Assembly: GCA_035249985.1 (NCBI GenBank)
Contig: DATFFP010000090.1
Location: 1-23,966, forward strand
Reading direction: 5' to 3'
Length of the DNA: 23,966 bases
DNA from: JAICNG01 sp035249985
GTDB lineage: Bacteria; Gemmatimonadota; Gemmatimonadetes; Gemmatimonadales; Gemmatimonadaceae
Numbering within the stretch: the stretch's first letter is position 1; every line of letters starts with the position of its first letter. The position numbers and the translations under genes were made by a program. This document shows positions 1 to 6,491 of this stretch, one piece after another. The notes beneath the pieces are model-generated. The model saw nothing but the letters and a program-made list of their open reading frames with translations, had not been told where the DNA came from and ran no database searches.

Positions 1-195
1 GATCTTCTCACCCCGCTCGCGCGACATCCGGCGGCACTTGGTCTCGAGCTGACGATCTACGATCCGGCGCTGGATCCCGATCGGTCCAGCGCGGCGAGAC
101 TGGCAAGCCTTCTCGAGCACGTTCTGGGCGAGAGCCCGCTCTCGACCGCGCGGCCTTCCGGATTCTGGGAGCGCCTCGCACGGAGCCACGGATGA
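1..195 (+). CDS. Arginase/ureohydrolase-family protein, C-terminal fragment
   Basis: The open frame enters from the left edge and ends at TGA 193-195, leaving 64 residues. The segment LELTIYDPALDPD followed by a leucine-rich helix (ARLASLLEHVL) looks like the last strand and helix of arginase-family enzymes, which often end with a similar TIY-P-LDPD stretch. In that family the enzymes hydrolyse guanidino compounds such as arginine or agmatine with a binuclear Mn centre. The metal-binding His and Asp residues would lie upstream of the window, so activity cannot be judged. The stop overlaps the start of the next gene (ATGA), which implies co-translation. The family call rests on this short tail only. 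Confidence 0.6.
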   Translation, partial: DLLTPLARHPAALGLELTIYDPALDPDRSSAARLASLLEHVLGESPLSTARPSGFWERLARSHG

Positions 196-509
196 TCGCG
201 CGGACCTGGCATGGGCGGGTTCCCGCGTCGAAGGCGGACGCCTACGAAGCGTTTCTCCATCGCACGGGACTGGCGGACATCGCCGCGACTCCGGGCAACC
301 GCGGCGTGATTGTGCTCCGGCGTACAATTGACGGCGTCGCGCACTTTGGGTTGACGTCGCTGTGGGACTCCGTCGAAGCCATCCAGCGCTTTGCGGGAGA
401 GGATTATGCCCGGGCGCGCTACTACGACGAGGACGACGACTACCTCCTCGAGCGTGAGCCGTTCGTGACGCACGACGACGTCATCCTCGCGACGGGCATC
501 GTGACGTAA
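192..509 (+). CDS. Small antibiotic-biosynthesis-monooxygenase (ABM)-like protein
   Basis: The product has 105 residues and no signal peptide. It opens with MIARTWHG and continues with an ADAYEAFL helix, an RGVIVLRR strand and a segment TSLWDSVEAIQRFAGED. This order fits the dimeric alpha/beta barrel (ABM) fold, in which the W-S/D-x-E-x-I/x-x-F segment is common. The start at 192 overlaps the stop of the upstream arginase-like gene by 4 bp, so the two are probably translationally coupled. Members of this fold include small monooxygenases, heme-degrading enzymes and proteins of unknown role; no substrate can be read from the sequence. An acidic run (YDEDDDY) near the C-terminus is notable. The fold call is fairly sure, the function is not known. 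Confidence 0.7.
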   Translation: MIARTWHGRVPASKADAYEAFLHRTGLADIAATPGNRGVIVLRRTIDGVAHFGLTSLWDSVEAIQRFAGEDYARARYYDEDDDYLLEREPFVTHDDVILATGIVT

Positions 510-615
510 GGGCATCCACCGATTGCGACCGCGCGTTTCTCTCGCCAAATTCCTGCGGCATTTGCGGTGGCGACGACGCCCCCACACGATCTGGTGAGAA
601 GCTGAATGCGGATGG

Positions 616-2430
616 ATGCGGCAGGTGTCTGACCCGCAGCTGGCAACCGAAGCCCTGGCGGCGGGGGAAGGGTCGAGCGCCTATGCGACGCTCGTCGAGA
701 AGGTCCGGCGTCTCACGACACTCTCCGACGCCATGACGGCGATGCTCACGCGTGACGATCCGCGTGAGATCATCACCGCCGTGTACGACCTCCTGCGCGT
801 CGAGCTCCGTCTCGATTGCTGCTTCAACTACCTGGTGGTCGACGACGCGACCGGTCTCCGCCTCAACTTCGTCGCCGGTGTCTCCTCCGAGCAGGAGGAA
901 TCGCTGGAGTGGCTGGAGTTCGGCCAGGCGGTGTGCGGCAACGTGGCGATGCAGCGCGCCGAGATCGTACGGGAAGACGTACAGTCGGCGTCCGATCCGA
1001 TGGTTGCGCTCATTCGCTCCCTCGGCATCACCGCCTACATCTGCGAGCCGCTGCTGGTGGGCGATCGACTGGTGGGGACGTTCTCGGTAGGGACGCGCAG
1101 CCGGACCCGGTTCCTTCGCGAAGAGGTCGAACGCCTCCGTTCGATCGCGGGCCCGCTCGCGTTCGCCCTCGATCGCCGACGGCTCATTCGCAGCCTGCGT
1201 CAGCTGCGCCAGCGAGCCGATCGGCTCCAGGAGCTGACGTCGGCGCTGTCGGTATCGGCGACTCCATTCGACGTTGCCAAGTCGGTCATCGAGCACACCA
1301 CCGCCATGTTCGGCGCGGTCGGAACCGTGATCACGCGCCTCGCCGGCAATGGCCGGACGCTCCAGATCCTCGACGCGCGCGCGATGCCGGGGCAGTACCG
1401 GGAGGAGTGGGCGCAGTTTCCTGTCGACGCCGATGCCCCGCTCGCCGAAGTCGTGCGGACGGGCGAGCCGATCGCGATCGAGTCACCTGACGAGTGGACG
1501 ACGCGCTATCCGGCGCTCGCCGGCATGCTCGAGGCGTCCGGCCAGCATTCACTGATCGTCGTCCCACTGGTGATCGAGTCGCGCACCATCGGGTCGATGG
1601 GCGTCGCCTTCGCCCGACCGCGGCGATTCACCCCCGATGACCGCAACCTCACCGCGATCGTCGCGCAGCAGTGCGCGCAGGCGCTCGAGCGGGCGCGCCT
1701 GCTCGAAGCGGAGCAGCTGGCGCGGCAGGCCGCCGAGTCCGCCGATCGCGAAAAGGCGGAGCTGCTCGCCTCGGTAAGTCACGACCTTCGCACGCCGCTC
1801 AACGCGATCGGCGGCTACGTACAGCTCCTCCAGATGGGCATTCGCGGCGACCTCACCGACTCGCAGCAGCACGATCTGGCGCGCATCGCGGGGAATCAGC
1901 GTCACCTGTTGCATCTGGTGGATGACCTGCTTCGCTTCTCCGCCTTGACGTCGGCGTCTCGACCGCGAGAGATCAGACGCATCGTGGCCGTCGAGGCACT
2001 TCGAACCGCCGTGGATGCGGTGATGCCTCAGGCGGCCATGAAGGGGATCTCGGTGACGGTGTCAGCCGAGGACCATGGGGCCGTGCAGGGCGACCCCGAT
2101 CGCATTCAGCAGATCCTCATCAACATCCTGGCGAACGCGGTGAAGTTCACGCCGTCGGGAGGATGCGTGACCTTGTCTGCCGACATCCCCGGACCCGACG
2201 TCGTGAACCTGCGCGTGAAGGACTCGGGGCCCGGAATTCCGCCCGAGATGCAAAGCCGAGTCTTCGAGCCGTTTCGCCAGCTCGACGAACGGCCGTCGGG
2301 CAGCGATGGCGTGGGCCTCGGCCTCGCGATCAGCCGGACGCTGGCGCGCGCGAGCGGCGGCGACGTCCTGGTGGAGAGCACGTTCGGGGAAGGGGCGACG
2401 TTCATCGTGCGGCTTCCGCGCGCGGGGTGA
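616..2430 (+). CDS. Soluble sensor histidine kinase with two GAF domains
   Basis: The 604-residue protein has no membrane segment. It reads as GAF domain 1 (about 30-190), GAF domain 2 (about 205-365), a short coiled linker rich in Ala, Glu and Gln, a HisKA dimerisation domain and a HATPase_c domain. The phospho-acceptor is His389 in SVSHDLRTPLNAI. The ATP-binding boxes are visible: N box NILANAVKF (Asn503 and Asn507), G1 box DSGPGIP from Asp536, and G2 box GVGLGLAIS near 566. It should autophosphorylate in the cytoplasm in response to a ligand or redox cue bound by the GAF domains, and pass the phosphate to a response regulator. No receiver domain is fused and no regulator gene lies in the window, so it is an orphan here. 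ATGs at 606 and 612 are out of frame and close quickly; 616 is the first good in-frame ATG. Confidence 0.92.
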   Translation: MRQVSDPQLATEALAAGEGSSAYATLVEKVRRLTTLSDAMTAMLTRDDPREIITAVYDLLRVELRLDCCFNYLVVDDATGLRLNFVAGVSSEQEESLEWLEFGQAVCGNVAMQRAEIVREDVQSASDPMVALIRSLGITAYICEPLLVGDRLVGTFSVGTRSRTRFLREEVERLRSIAGPLAFALDRRRLIRSLRQLRQRADRLQELTSALSVSATPFDVAKSVIEHTTAMFGAVGTVITRLAGNGRTLQILDARAMPGQYREEWAQFPVDADAPLAEVVRTGEPIAIESPDEWTTRYPALAGMLEASGQHSLIVVPLVIESRTIGSMGVAFARPRRFTPDDRNLTAIVAQQCAQALERARLLEAEQLARQAAESADREKAELLASVSHDLRTPLNAIGGYVQLLQMGIRGDLTDSQQHDLARIAGNQRHLLHLVDDLLRFSALTSASRPREIRRIVAVEALRTAVDAVMPQAAMKGISVTVSAEDHGAVQGDPDRIQQILINILANAVKFTPSGGCVTLSADIPGPDVVNLRVKDSGPGIPPEMQSRVFEPFRQLDERPSGSDGVGLGLAISRTLARASGGDVLVESTFGEGATFIVRLPRAG

Positions 2431-2552
2431 TCGTCGGCCCCGAGCGGCCAACCAGGACGGTGAGGAGCGAGCCGACACGTCGGGCATTTCGTCATCAGTC
2501 GATCGCACGGGCGGCCTCCGGTGCTCCTCAATGTTCCCGCGTGCCGACATCT

Positions 2553-2915
2553 AACGGCAAAGATGACAGAGTTCAGAATACAGAATACAGAATTCAGAGC
2601 TTGGCGTTCTGGCATCAAGGTTCAAAGTTGAGACGCGGATTAACGGATTCGACGGATTGGGCAGATCGTTCCTGGCGCCGAGAAATCTCCTCGCGCAGCC
2701 CAAAGACGTGTTTTTTCTTGTTGCGGTAGAGGAGGGATCAATGCGCACGAGCGATCCGCCGAATCCGTGCAATCCGCGTCCCAACTTTGAACCTTGATGC
2801 CAGAATGCGGAATGCCAACCGCCGAAAACGAAAACGGGGAGCCGCGAACCGGCTCCCCATTGTGCCTTATCTGAGTTCTGTATTCCGTATTCTGAACTCT
2901 GTCATCTTTGCCGTT
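2553..2915. repeat. Large intergenic palindrome made of 7- and 9-nt tandem units
   Basis: The outer arms 2553-2598 and 2870-2915 are 46-nt inverted copies with only two differences. They contain a 7-nt tandem unit (CAGAATA, CAGAATA, CAGAATT). Inner arms, about 2600-2668 and 2752-2820, are also inverted copies. They hold a unit of the form CGGATTnnn at 8-9 nt spacing, and the right arm has one extra 7-nt unit. The centre (about 2670-2750) is not repeated, and a separate hairpin lies at 2836-2858. There is no transposase or plausible ORF inside. It fills most of the 692-bp gap between the histidine kinase and the riboswitch promoter. It could be a non-autonomous mobile element or a structured RNA/DNA element; the sequence does not decide. 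Confidence 0.85.
2824..2858 (-). terminator. Possible intrinsic terminator, minus strand
   Basis: An 8-bp stem GGGGAGCC (2836-2843) with GGCTCCCC (2851-2858) and a 7-nt loop is followed, on the minus strand, by the T-rich run GTTTTCGTTTTC. This is the form of a Rho-independent terminator for leftward transcription. No leftward gene lies to its right before the riboswitch operon, so what it would terminate is unclear. It sits inside the palindrome at 2553-2915. Confidence 0.45.
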
Positions 2916-2926
2916 GGAACGACGGC

Positions 2927-2956
2927 TTGACCCGGAGGCCATTGCCGGGCTATAGT
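2927..2956 (+). promoter_or_regulatory. Sigma70-type promoter for the SAM-II leader operon
   Basis: TTGACC (2927-2932) and TATAGT (2951-2956) are 18 nt apart, close to the housekeeping consensus. Transcription would start near 2963, about 15 nt before the first stem of the riboswitch, which fits a short leader starting directly in the aptamer. Confidence 0.7.
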
Positions 2957-2976
2957 AGTCGGAGACAACTGAACTC

Positions 2977-3030
2977 CCGTGGTCATTTGCCGCCTATTGC
3001 CGCCACGTAAAACAAGGTGCTAAAAAGCGA
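2977..3030 (+). promoter_or_regulatory. SAM-II (SAM-alpha type) riboswitch aptamer
   Basis: P1 is formed by CGTGG (2978-2982) and CCACG (3003-3007). The long loop carries ATTTG (2985-2989) and TTGC (2997-3000). After P1 come AAACAAG (3010-3016) and GCTAAAAA (3019-3026). These blocks, in this order and spacing, match the SAM-II class as I know it from alphaproteobacterial met genes. The H-type pseudoknot can form between CGC (2991-2993) and GCG (3027-3029). The element lies between a good promoter and an intrinsic terminator, upstream of 3123. SAM binding would be expected to reduce expression of the ATP-grasp and monooxygenase genes. I identified it by recall of the consensus, not by a covariance-model search. 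Confidence 0.82.
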
Positions 3031-3033
3031 ACA

Positions 3034-3070
3034 GCCCGGGCGGAACTTCCGCTCGGGCGCTTTCGTTTTT
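3034..3070 (+). terminator. Intrinsic terminator of the SAM-II leader (expression platform)
   Basis: GCCCGGGCGGA (3034-3044) pairs with TCCGCTCGGGC (3048-3058) with one G-T pair, and the tail reads GCTTTCGTTTTT to 3070. It begins 4 nt after the riboswitch pseudoknot and ends 52 nt before the start codon at 3123. GGCGG (3039-3043) of its left arm can alternatively pair with CCGCC (3000-3004), which overlaps the 3' strand of P1. That gives a plausible SAM-free antiterminator. The direction of control is inference. Confidence 0.75.
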
Positions 3071-3122
3071 CGGTCGACCCCATCGTCGGCCGCAGGCGGC
3101 CACTCGTCGAGGAGACGCACCC

Positions 3123-4109
3123 ATGGCCGCGCACGCTCCGCATTATCCGATCGGCATCTTTCACGAGCACCCGCACTGGTTCGCTCCGCTGTTTGCCGAG
3201 CTCGACCGGCGGGGGCTGCCCTACGAGCGGATCGATGCCGCGTCCCACGCCTTCGATCCCGCCGAGCGCGGCGTTCCGTACTCGCTGGTGGTCAATCGAG
3301 CGAGTCCGTCCGCGTATCTCCGAGGCCATGCTCACAGCCTCTTCTACACGCTGCACTGGCTGCGCCATCTGGAGCTCCTTGGCGTTCCAGTCGTGAACGG
3401 CGCGGACGTCTACGGTCTCGAGCTGTCGAAGGCGCGGCAGCTCGATCTGCTCGAAGAGCTCGGCCTGCCGTACCCGCGCGCGCGGGTCATCAACAACCCG
3501 GAGCAGGCCCCAGCAGTCGCCGCAACGCTCCGCGCCCCGCTGCTCATCAAGGCGAACGTGGGAGGGAGTGGCGCCGGGATCGTGCGCTACGAGACGGCCG
3601 CGGCGCTCACCGAGGCGGTGAAGCAGGGACGCGTCGAGCTTGGGGTCGACGGAACGGCGCTGGTGCAGGAGTGCGCGCCGCTGCGCGACGGGCACATCAC
3701 ACGCGTCGAGACGCTGGGAGGGTCGTACCTGTACGCGATCAACGTCTATCCGGCTTCGGGATCCTTCGACCTGTGTCCGGCGGACGCGTGTCAGACGATC
3801 GAGGGGGTCGAGCTCGTGCGTGCGGCGTGCGCCGTCGATGCGCCTCGCACGGGGCTTCGCGTCGAGGCGGCGAGACCGCCGGCGGAGATCGTTGCGCAGG
3901 TGGAGCACATCGCGCGCGCGGCGCGTCTCGATGTCGGCGGCATCGAGTACCTCGTGGATGATCGCGACGGCCGTCATTACTTCTACGACATCAACGCGCT
4001 CTCGAACTTCGTCGCCGATGCGCCCAACGTCGTCGGCTTCGACCCCTGGGTGTCGTTCGTCGACTATCTGGAGCAGCGCGCCGGTCTCGCGCACGCGAAG
4101 GTGGCGTGA
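3123..4109 (+). CDS. ATP-grasp (RimK/glutathione-synthetase-like) protein
   Basis: The 328-residue soluble protein has the layout of an ATP-grasp ligase. There is an N-terminal region with a VVNRASPSAYLR segment, a central domain with the lid motif LLIKANVGGSGAGIVRY, and a C-terminal metal and ATP site ending in YFYDINALSNF, where Asp and Asn should bind Mg. Such enzymes couple ATP hydrolysis to formation of an amide or thioester bond through an acyl phosphate; the substrate is unknown here. The start ATG is preceded by GAGGAG (3109-3114) at 8-nt spacing. The stop TGA overlaps the start of the monooxygenase gene, so the two form one unit behind the SAM-II riboswitch. That context suggests a role in sulfur metabolism, which the sequence alone does not prove. 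Confidence 0.85.
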   Translation: MAAHAPHYPIGIFHEHPHWFAPLFAELDRRGLPYERIDAASHAFDPAERGVPYSLVVNRASPSAYLRGHAHSLFYTLHWLRHLELLGVPVVNGADVYGLELSKARQLDLLEELGLPYPRARVINNPEQAPAVAATLRAPLLIKANVGGSGAGIVRYETAAALTEAVKQGRVELGVDGTALVQECAPLRDGHITRVETLGGSYLYAINVYPASGSFDLCPADACQTIEGVELVRAACAVDAPRTGLRVEAARPPAEIVAQVEHIARAARLDVGGIEYLVDDRDGRHYFYDINALSNFVADAPNVVGFDPWVSFVDYLEQRAGLAHAKVA

Positions 4110-5155
4110 TGCGCTACGGCTACTGGCTCCCCGTCTTCGGCGGGTGGCTGCGCAACGTCCCTGATGAAGGGATGGTACCGACGTGGGACTACGTGCGTCG
4201 CCTCGCGCAGCGCAGCGAGCAGATCGGCTATGACCTGACGCTCATCGCCGAGCTGTTTCTCAACGACATCAAGGGGATCACCGCGCCATCGCTCGATGCC
4301 TGGTCGACCGCGGCCGCGCTCGCCGCCGTGACGGATCGACTCGAGCTCATGATCGCGGTGCGCCCGACCTTTCACAATCCGGCGATCCTCGCCAAGCAGG
4401 CGGCGAACATCGATCGAATCTCGGGCGGCCGCCTGGCGCTCAATGTCGTCTCGTCCTGGTGGCGCGACGAGGCCCGCCGCTATGGGGTGCAGTTCGACGA
4501 GCACGATGACCGCTATGCGCGCACCGCCGAGTGGCTCGCGATCGTCGATGGCGTGTGGCGGGAGCGAACCTTCAGCTACCGCGGGAGATACTTTCACATC
4601 GAGGAGACGATCGCCGAGCCGAAGCCCGTCAGGCGGCCGCGGCCTCCGATCTATGCCGGTGGGGAATCCGACGCGGCCAAGGCGTTGATCGCGCGGACGT
4701 GCGACGCGTACGTGATGCACGGCGATCCTCCGGAGCGCATCGCCCCGAGGATCACCGAGCTGGCGAGGCGTCGTGAGGAGGCCGGGCTGCCACCACTGAG
4801 CTTCGGGATGGCCGCGTACGCGATCGTGCGGCCGACCGAACGCGAGGCACGCCGCGAGCTCGAGCGAATCACCAACGTCGCGCCCGGCTCCCCCGGGTAT
4901 GGCAACTACAACGACTGGGTCGCGAACACGAGGCTCGAGCAGCGGCTGAGCCTCGAGGACTATTCGGTATCGAATCGTGGATTGCGTGCCGGGCTCGTCG
5001 GAACGCCGGAGCAGGTGGCGGACCGCGTGCGGGCGTTCGCCGCGATCGGCGTCGATCTCCTGCTCCTGCAGTGCAGTCCGCAGCTCGAGGAGATGGAGCG
5101 GTTCGCGAGCGAGGTCATGCCGCTGGCCGGGCTCCGCCGCGTGGCCGCGGCGTGA
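4109..5155 (+). CDS. LLM-class FMNH2-dependent monooxygenase, SsuD/SfnG-like
   Basis: The product has 348 residues and a bacterial luciferase-like (LLM) TIM barrel. Recognisable parts are MRYGYWLPVFGGW at the N-terminus, IAVRPTFHNPAILAKQAANI, the GGRLALNVVSSWW block, EHDDRYARTAEWL and PPIYAGGES. These resemble alkanesulfonate and dimethyl-sulfone monooxygenases (SsuD, SfnG), which use reduced FMN and O2 to release sulfite or a sulfinate from organosulfur compounds. The frame can also start at GTG 4106, but ATG 4109, overlapping the upstream TGA, is preferred. No flavin reductase lies nearby, so FMNH2 must come from elsewhere. The exact substrate is inferred from family resemblance and the SAM-II leader, so no gene symbol is given. 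Confidence 0.85.
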   Translation: MRYGYWLPVFGGWLRNVPDEGMVPTWDYVRRLAQRSEQIGYDLTLIAELFLNDIKGITAPSLDAWSTAAALAAVTDRLELMIAVRPTFHNPAILAKQAANIDRISGGRLALNVVSSWWRDEARRYGVQFDEHDDRYARTAEWLAIVDGVWRERTFSYRGRYFHIEETIAEPKPVRRPRPPIYAGGESDAAKALIARTCDAYVMHGDPPERIAPRITELARRREEAGLPPLSFGMAAYAIVRPTEREARRELERITNVAPGSPGYGNYNDWVANTRLEQRLSLEDYSVSNRGLRAGLVGTPEQVADRVRAFAAIGVDLLLLQCSPQLEEMERFASEVMPLAGLRRVAAA

Positions 5156-5175
5156 GCCCGATCATGATCGCCGCT

Positions 5176-5550
5176 CTAGAGAATGCTGAGGTTCCGCCGA
5201 CGGGCGGTCGCGTTGACGGGTGGCGCCGGCTCCGCGAGGAGCTCGCGGTACTCGTTCGCCATCGTCCGGACGAGTGCGGCGTAGCTGCACAGGGCGTTGT
5301 AGAACGCGCGCGTATCCTCGGTGACGTCCCAGCGACTGTGTGAGCCGCGGCACTCGGAGAGGGAGTGTCGCCCCAGCGCCGCCAGGGTGCGCGAGAGGGA
5401 GCTCATGGCGCCGTTCAGCGCATCGAGCTGCGCGAGACGACGTGCCTCCTGGTCGCGGTCCGGGAACCGGGCCGCGGTGAGGTGGGCCAGCACGTCGAGA
5501 TCCGACGACGCAATCGTCGTCAACTCTTCCCAGGAAATATTCACAGTCAC
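5176..5550 (-). CDS. Small hypothetical protein
   Basis: I do not recognise the family. The 124-residue product starts at GTG 5550 (MTVNISWEELTTI after initiation) and is soluble, mostly helical in appearance, with heptad-like leucines and alanines (LAQLDALNGAMSSLSRTLAAL). It ends in a basic RRRNLSIL tail. The frame stays open up to 5760, but the upstream part is Arg/Pro/Ala-rich and looks non-coding. A good minus-strand promoter at 5583-5612 predicts a transcript starting near 5576, which excludes starts further upstream. No clear ribosome-binding site precedes the GTG. The gene converges on the monooxygenase with 20 nt between stops. No function is proposed. Confidence 0.6.
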   Translation of the reverse strand: MTVNISWEELTTIASSDLDVLAHLTAARFPDRDQEARRLAQLDALNGAMSSLSRTLAALGRHSLSECRGSHSRWDVTEDTRAFYNALCSYAALVRTMANEYRELLAEPAPPVNATARRRNLSIL

Positions 5551-5582
5551 GACCGGACCGGGGTGTCGGGGACGTCTGTCGC

Positions 5583-5612
5583 AGGGTAACGTGAGCGACG
5601 CACGGCTGTCAA
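5583..5612 (-). promoter_or_regulatory. Promoter for the small hypothetical gene
   Basis: On the minus strand TTGACA (5612-5607) and TACCCT (5588-5583) are 18 nt apart. The -35 is a perfect match; the -10 keeps the key T, A and final T. It points to a start site about 26 nt before GTG 5550. Confidence 0.5.
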
Positions 5613-5732
5613 TCCGTCGGTGCGCATCCCGCGGATCGTTAGGCGCCCGTGCCCCGGGTCGCGTTGCTCCGGACCGCGCCGTGTTCAGGACGCGCGGAGT
5701 CCGAGCCCCGTCGCGCGCGCTTCTCCGGGCAC

Positions 5733-5761
5733 TTGCCCCGGCGTGGGCGACGGTGCACAAT
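5733..5761 (+). promoter_or_regulatory. Weak promoter for the TonB-plug lipoprotein gene
   Basis: TTGCCC (5733-5738) and CACAAT (5756-5761) are 17 nt apart, four of six matches each. They lie 26 nt before the ATG at 5788. Plausible but not strong. Confidence 0.35.
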
Positions 5762-5787
5762 CAGGTACTCCTCCCTTCGAGGGTCCG

Positions 5788-6246
5788 ATGACCTCGTCCT
5801 GCCCGCGCGTCCTGCCCCTTCTCGGGCTCGGTCTCGCCCTTGCTACCGGGTGTAAATCGGCGCAGCGCACCGAGACCGATTCGCCGCCACCACGCCGGGA
5901 CGATGTCACGGCGGAGGACATCGAGCGCGCGCCCGGTCAGCCCATCGAGGAGATTCTGAAGGATCGGGTGGCCGGTGTCACGGTCACTCAAGGGGAAGGC
6001 GGTCTCGTCGTCCGCATCCGGGGCGTCAGCTCGTTCTACGGCAACAACGAGCCGCTCTACGTGATCGATGACTTTCCGATCACGCCGGGCCCCGGTGGGG
6101 TCCTGAGAGGACTCAGCCCGTACGACATCGAATCGATCAATGTGCTGAAGGATCCGGCCGACACGGCGCTCTACGGCGTACGCGGGTCCAACGGGGTCAT
6201 CGTGATCAAGACGAAGCGCCCACTCAAGAACAAGGCCCCGGGCTGA
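5788..6246 (+). CDS. Stand-alone TonB-plug-domain lipoprotein
   Basis: The 152-residue product begins with a lipoprotein signal peptide and lipobox LATGC, so Cys22 should be acylated. A charged linker follows, then a plug domain from about 45 to 145. Features shared with the plug of the SusC protein downstream include VRIRGVSSFYGNNEPLYVID, SINVLKDPADTALYG and RGSNGVIVIKTK. There is no beta-barrel, so it cannot be a transporter by itself. The chosen ATG 5788 has GAGG 8 nt upstream and gives a clean signal peptide, while the frame's upstream extension to 5620 is basic and unlikely. The gene stands 150 bp ahead of the deacetylase-SusCD operon with its own possible promoter. It might gate, plug or compete at a TonB receptor, but that is speculation; it could also be a relic of a receptor gene. 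Confidence 0.85.
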   Translation: MTSSCPRVLPLLGLGLALATGCKSAQRTETDSPPPRRDDVTAEDIERAPGQPIEEILKDRVAGVTVTQGEGGLVVRIRGVSSFYGNNEPLYVIDDFPITPGPGGVLRGLSPYDIESINVLKDPADTALYGVRGSNGVIVIKTKRPLKNKAPG

Positions 6247-6270
6247 CGGTCGAATCTCACCGCAGTCGTC

Positions 6271-6299
6271 TTGACAATCCTGATACCAAGCCGTAATAG
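6271..6299 (+). promoter_or_regulatory. Strong sigma70-type promoter of the deacetylase-SusCD operon
   Basis: TTGACA (6271-6276) and TAATAG (6294-6299) are 17 nt apart. The transcript would begin near 6306 and run through the deacetylase, SusC and SusD genes, which lie close together on the same strand. Confidence 0.7.
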
Positions 6300-6380
6300 G
6301 AGCTAGTTCTCCGAGCCTCTCGTTGGTGTCTGGCTCGGCCTACCGCGGTGTGAAGTCAGCACGCCTCACGTCCTCTCTCG

Positions 6381-6491
6381 AGGAGCGTTCGTACGCGGCT
6401 GCTCGGTTGCTTCGCTCTGCTCCTGCTGGTCCCGCTCGCCTCGTCCTGCTCGCCGGCCCATGTAACCGGTCGGGCGGATCCGGCCCCACGT
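6381..6491 (+). other. In-frame lipoprotein signal-peptide extension with ACG in place of a start codon
   Basis: The frame of the deacetylase gene stays open upstream to a TGA at 6351. It encodes RLLGCFALLLLVPLASSC, a textbook lipoprotein signal with lipobox-like ASSC. There is no ATG, GTG or TTG ahead of it. A ribosome-binding site AGGAG (6381-6385) is followed after 7 nt by ACG (6393-6395), exactly where an ATG would be expected. Either the gene starts at ACG, or an ATG has been lost by mutation or base-call error. Confidence 0.6.

Noticed and set aside
2553..2915. Insertion sequence
   Set aside because: There are inverted arms but no transposase frame inside, and the arms consist of internal tandem units unlike IS termini. 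It is reported as a repeat instead.
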